64,000 nt of DNA, taken from assembly GCF_001441165.1 (NCBI RefSeq), contig NZ_CP013126.1, positions 649,551-713,550 of the forward strand. Direction: 5' to 3'. This stretch comes from Acidipropionibacterium acidipropionici. Lineage in GTDB: Bacteria; Actinomycetota; Actinomycetes; Propionibacteriales; Propionibacteriaceae. The notes beneath the pieces are model-generated. The model ran no database searches. It was given only the letters and a program-made list of their open reading frames with translations, and was not told where the DNA came from. A program made the position numbers and the translations under genes. Positions 61,917-64,000 of the stretch are shown here, in pieces (position 1 is the first letter of the stretch; each line of letters starts with the position of its first letter).

Positions 61917-63212
61917 ATGGTTGAGGTACTTCCCGAGCGCGGCACACCGTTGCCGGATTCGGTCTCCGTTTCGACGGCGTCAATCCGTTTCCATGAATTG
62001 TCGGTCGTCAATCAGCAGAAGCATTTTCAGGACGTCGCCCGTCGCGCCCTTCCACTGTGGGGATATCCCGACTCCTCGATTCTCACGCTGCTCAACATCA
62101 CCGAGAACGCCACCTTCAAGGTCGAGGCCCCCGGCATGCCGACCATGGCCATGCGCGTCCATCGGCTCGACTACGCCGAACTCGATTCCATCCGCACCGA
62201 ACTCAGCTGGATCGCCCACCTCGCGGGCGACGACACACTCCGGGTGGTCGCCCCGATCCCCTCGACCTCCGGCACCCTGGTGGAGACCATCGAGACCCCG
62301 AGCCTGGGCGAGCGCCGCCACGTCGTGTGCTTCGAGTTCGTGCCCGGTTCGGCCCCGCGCGGCAGCCAGGACGACACGGCCACCATCGGGCGCATCGTCG
62401 GCGCCCTCGACCCGATCCCCGACGCCCTCACTACCCGCCTGTTCCGCGGCGCGTCGGTGGCCTACAACACCGCGGGGCGGATCAGCGCGAGGGTCGGGAG
62501 ACCGCGCGCACTGCCCGAGCAGGACCGCTCCCTCTACCGGCGTCTGGGAGAGATCGCGGCTCTCATCCACAACCGGTCCGCCTCCTGGACCCCACCGGCC
62601 CATTACCGCCGCATCGAGTGGGACCAGAACGCCACCTTCGGCCCCGGATGGAACAACTACTACGGGAAACACTACTGGGACTGCCCCCTGCTCAGCCCCG
62701 CCGACGTCTCGGCGATCGGCGCCGCGCAGTCCCTCATGGCCCGCCGCCTGGCCGCCTTCGGCACCGGGCCGTCGCGCTACGGCATGATCCACAGCGACCT
62801 GCGACCGGCCAACCTCATCGCCGGAGACGACGGGCTGACCGTCCTGGACTTCGACGACTGCGGGCGGGGCTGGTACCTCACCGACATCGCCGGGATCGTC
62901 GGCTTCGACGAGCATCGCGCCGACCTGCCCCAGCTCATCGACGCCATCGTCGAGGGATACCGCGGGCACCGCGCACTCTCTGACGAGGACGCCCGCGAGA
63001 TCCCCACTTTCATCCTGCTGCGGCGCATCGGGCTCCTCGAGTCGCTCCAGTACCACATCGACAACACCGTGGCCGGCGAGGGCGAGTCGGCCGAGGTGAC
63101 CCCCGAGATCGCCGCCTTCTACGCCAAGGGGACCGCCATCCTGGCCCGCCGGTACGTCAAGCGCTTCGCCCGGACTCCCCTCCCCCAGCCCGCCGACCGA
63201 TCAGGAGAATGA
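61917..63212 (+). CDS. Aminoglycoside-phosphotransferase-fold small-molecule kinase
   Basis: A 431-residue protein of the APH/ChoK/RdoA fold. It has LLNITENATFKVE (glycine-poor ATP strand), MAMRVHRLDYAELDSIRTELSWIAHL (Lys replaced by Arg in M-R-V-H), VVCFEFVPGSAP, the catalytic loop YGMIHSDLRPANLIAGD (His292, Asp294, Asn299) and the metal-binding LTVLDFDDCGRGW. It ends one base before the start of a class III PLP enzyme gene. In eukaryotes hydroxylysine kinase (AGPHD1) works with the class III phospho-lyase AGXT2L2, and bacterial proteins fuse both domains. The likely role is phosphorylating a hydroxylated amine for elimination by the next enzyme (inference). Confidence 0.85.
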   Translation: MVEVLPERGTPLPDSVSVSTASIRFHELSVVNQQKHFQDVARRALPLWGYPDSSILTLLNITENATFKVEAPGMPTMAMRVHRLDYAELDSIRTELSWIAHLAGDDTLRVVAPIPSTSGTLVETIETPSLGERRHVVCFEFVPGSAPRGSQDDTATIGRIVGALDPIPDALTTRLFRGASVAYNTAGRISARVGRPRALPEQDRSLYRRLGEIAALIHNRSASWTPPAHYRRIEWDQNATFGPGWNNYYGKHYWDCPLLSPADVSAIGAAQSLMARRLAAFGTGPSRYGMIHSDLRPANLIAGDDGLTVLDFDDCGRGWYLTDIAGIVGFDEHRADLPQLIDAIVEGYRGHRALSDEDAREIPTFILLRRIGLLESLQYHIDNTVAGEGESAEVTPEIAAFYAKGTAILARRYVKRFARTPLPQPADRSGE

Positions 63213-63213
63213 G

Positions 63214-64000
63214 ATGACCGACTCCCCCATCAAGAATCATATCTACGACGAGGCGGCCCGGGTCTGGAATCCCGGGAAGGTCGCGCTCCTGAAAGATCAG
63301 GGAATCGACATCGTCCTCGGAGACCGGTCCGGATACATCTTCCAGGACGTCGAGGGGCAACCCCTCATCAATCTTCATATCAATGGCGGAGTGTTCAATC
63401 TCGGCCACTGCAACCCCGAGGTCCGTCAGGCCCTTGTGGAGGGTTCTCTCCATTACGATGCGGGCAATCATTACTTCCCCTCCCAGGTGAAGAATGATCT
63501 GTGCGAGGCCCTGCTCGCCGTTTCACCGGACTACATGAAATATGTGGCCTTCAACAATGGTGGCGGCGAGTCCATCGACGCGGCGGTGAAGTTCGCCCGA
63601 CATGCCACCGGGAGGCGTCGGGTCGTCACGGTCAACGGGGCCTTCCACGGCGCCACCGGCATCGCCACCCAGGCCGGGGACCCGGGCATGGCGGCCTTCT
63701 TCACCATGACGCCGAGCCCCGATGAGTTCTCCAAGGTCGACTACGACGATCTCGACCAGCTCGAGGAGGTGCTGCGCCGCGAGGACACCGCTGCGGTGCT
63801 CATCGAGAGCATGCCCGCCACCGCCGGTTTCCCGGTGCCGCACGACGACTACCTGGCCGGCGTCACCGCCCTGGCGCACCGCTACGGCGCCCTGTACATC
63901 GCCGACGAGGTGCAGACCGGCATGATGCGCAGCGGCCAGATGTGGTGCAGCGTCGGCTACGGCGCCGAGCCCGACATGATCGTCACCGGCAAGGCCCTGT
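63214..64000 (+). CDS. Class III PLP enzyme (aminotransferase or amine-phosphate phospho-lyase), 3' end outside window
   Basis: The first 262 residues of a fold-type I, class III enzyme: YIFQDVEGQPLINLHINGGVFNLGHCNPEVRQAL, VAFNNGGGESIDAAVKFARHATGRR (phosphate-binding loop), GAFHGATGIATQAG, VLIESMPATAGFPVPHDDYL, LYIADEVQTGMMRSGQMW with the Asp that holds the PLP ring, and VTGKAL containing the Schiff-base Lys, where the window ends. AGGAG precedes ATG 63214, one base after the kinase stop. The tight coupling to a kinase favours a phospho-lyase of the ethanolamine-phosphate/phosphohydroxylysine type over a transaminase, but sequence alone does not decide. Confidence 0.85.
   Translation, partial: MTDSPIKNHIYDEAARVWNPGKVALLKDQGIDIVLGDRSGYIFQDVEGQPLINLHINGGVFNLGHCNPEVRQALVEGSLHYDAGNHYFPSQVKNDLCEALLAVSPDYMKYVAFNNGGGESIDAAVKFARHATGRRRVVTVNGAFHGATGIATQAGDPGMAAFFTMTPSPDEFSKVDYDDLDQLEEVLRREDTAAVLIESMPATAGFPVPHDDYLAGVTALAHRYGALYIADEVQTGMMRSGQMWCSVGYGAEPDMIVTGKAL

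Overview
The window is 64 kb of high-GC DNA with actinobacterial features: purine-rich ribosome-binding sites, frequent GTG starts, a DinB-fold protein of the mycothiol-associated type, and a CSG rather than ASG triad in HutH. Gene content (hut genes, uxaCAB, GPH-type sugar symporters, a lacZ-symporter-galE island, many insertion sequences) suggests Propionibacteriaceae such as Acidipropionibacterium or Propionibacterium. That placement is inference. No rRNA, tRNA or CRISPR array was seen.

Layout. 1-16 kb is mainly chromosomal metabolism: the end of hutI, hutH, a decayed HAL-like gene, rarA, a LacI regulator, two truncated genes fused head to head (oxidoreductase and alcohol dehydrogenase), a MocR regulator facing a Tm-1-like/TIM-barrel operon, a GNAT plus XRE-ImmA module between two related hairpins, a second Gfo/Idh gene, a DinB-like gene and a frameshifted acetyl-xylan-esterase-like gene. 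16-25 kb holds a GPH symporter, ISL3 copy A, an IS3 remnant, an arsenic locus with arsR, arsD and arsA but no pump, and an IS21 element. 25-31 kb holds a PNPOx-fold gene and an unusual three-gene cassette: SbnA-like PLP synthase, FAD/NAD(P)-binding protein and Y4yA/SbnH-like PLP decarboxylase. 31-39 kb holds an IS256 element, a murQ remnant whose promoter region now precedes lacZ, a GPH symporter and galE. 39-52 kb lies between two direct ISL3 copies (B and C) and carries IS30, an RclA-like reductase, an IS3 element, a type ISP restriction-modification gene split by one amber codon, and a toxin-antitoxin-like pair. 52-61 kb is a hexuronate region (uxaC, uxaA, uxaB, a LacI regulator with three operator-like sites, an IclR regulator, truncated eda, frameshifted kdgK) followed by manA. 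61.9-64 kb is a small-molecule kinase with the start of a class III PLP enzyme.

How it fits together. UxaC, UxaB and UxaA would convert D-glucuronate/D-galacturonate to KDG, but the next two steps (KdgK, Eda) are damaged here, so the pathway is broken or completed elsewhere. The lac island supplies uptake, hydrolysis and epimerisation of lactose/galactose. The restriction and toxin-antitoxin genes form a small defence island that recombination between ISL3 copies B and C could remove.

The strongest leads are the three-gene PLP/FAD cassette, the hairpin-flanked XRE-ImmA/GNAT module, the amber-split type ISP gene, and the kinase/class III PLP pair. At least four genes are broken by one-base changes in short G or C runs, so read-level checking matters before calling them pseudogenes.
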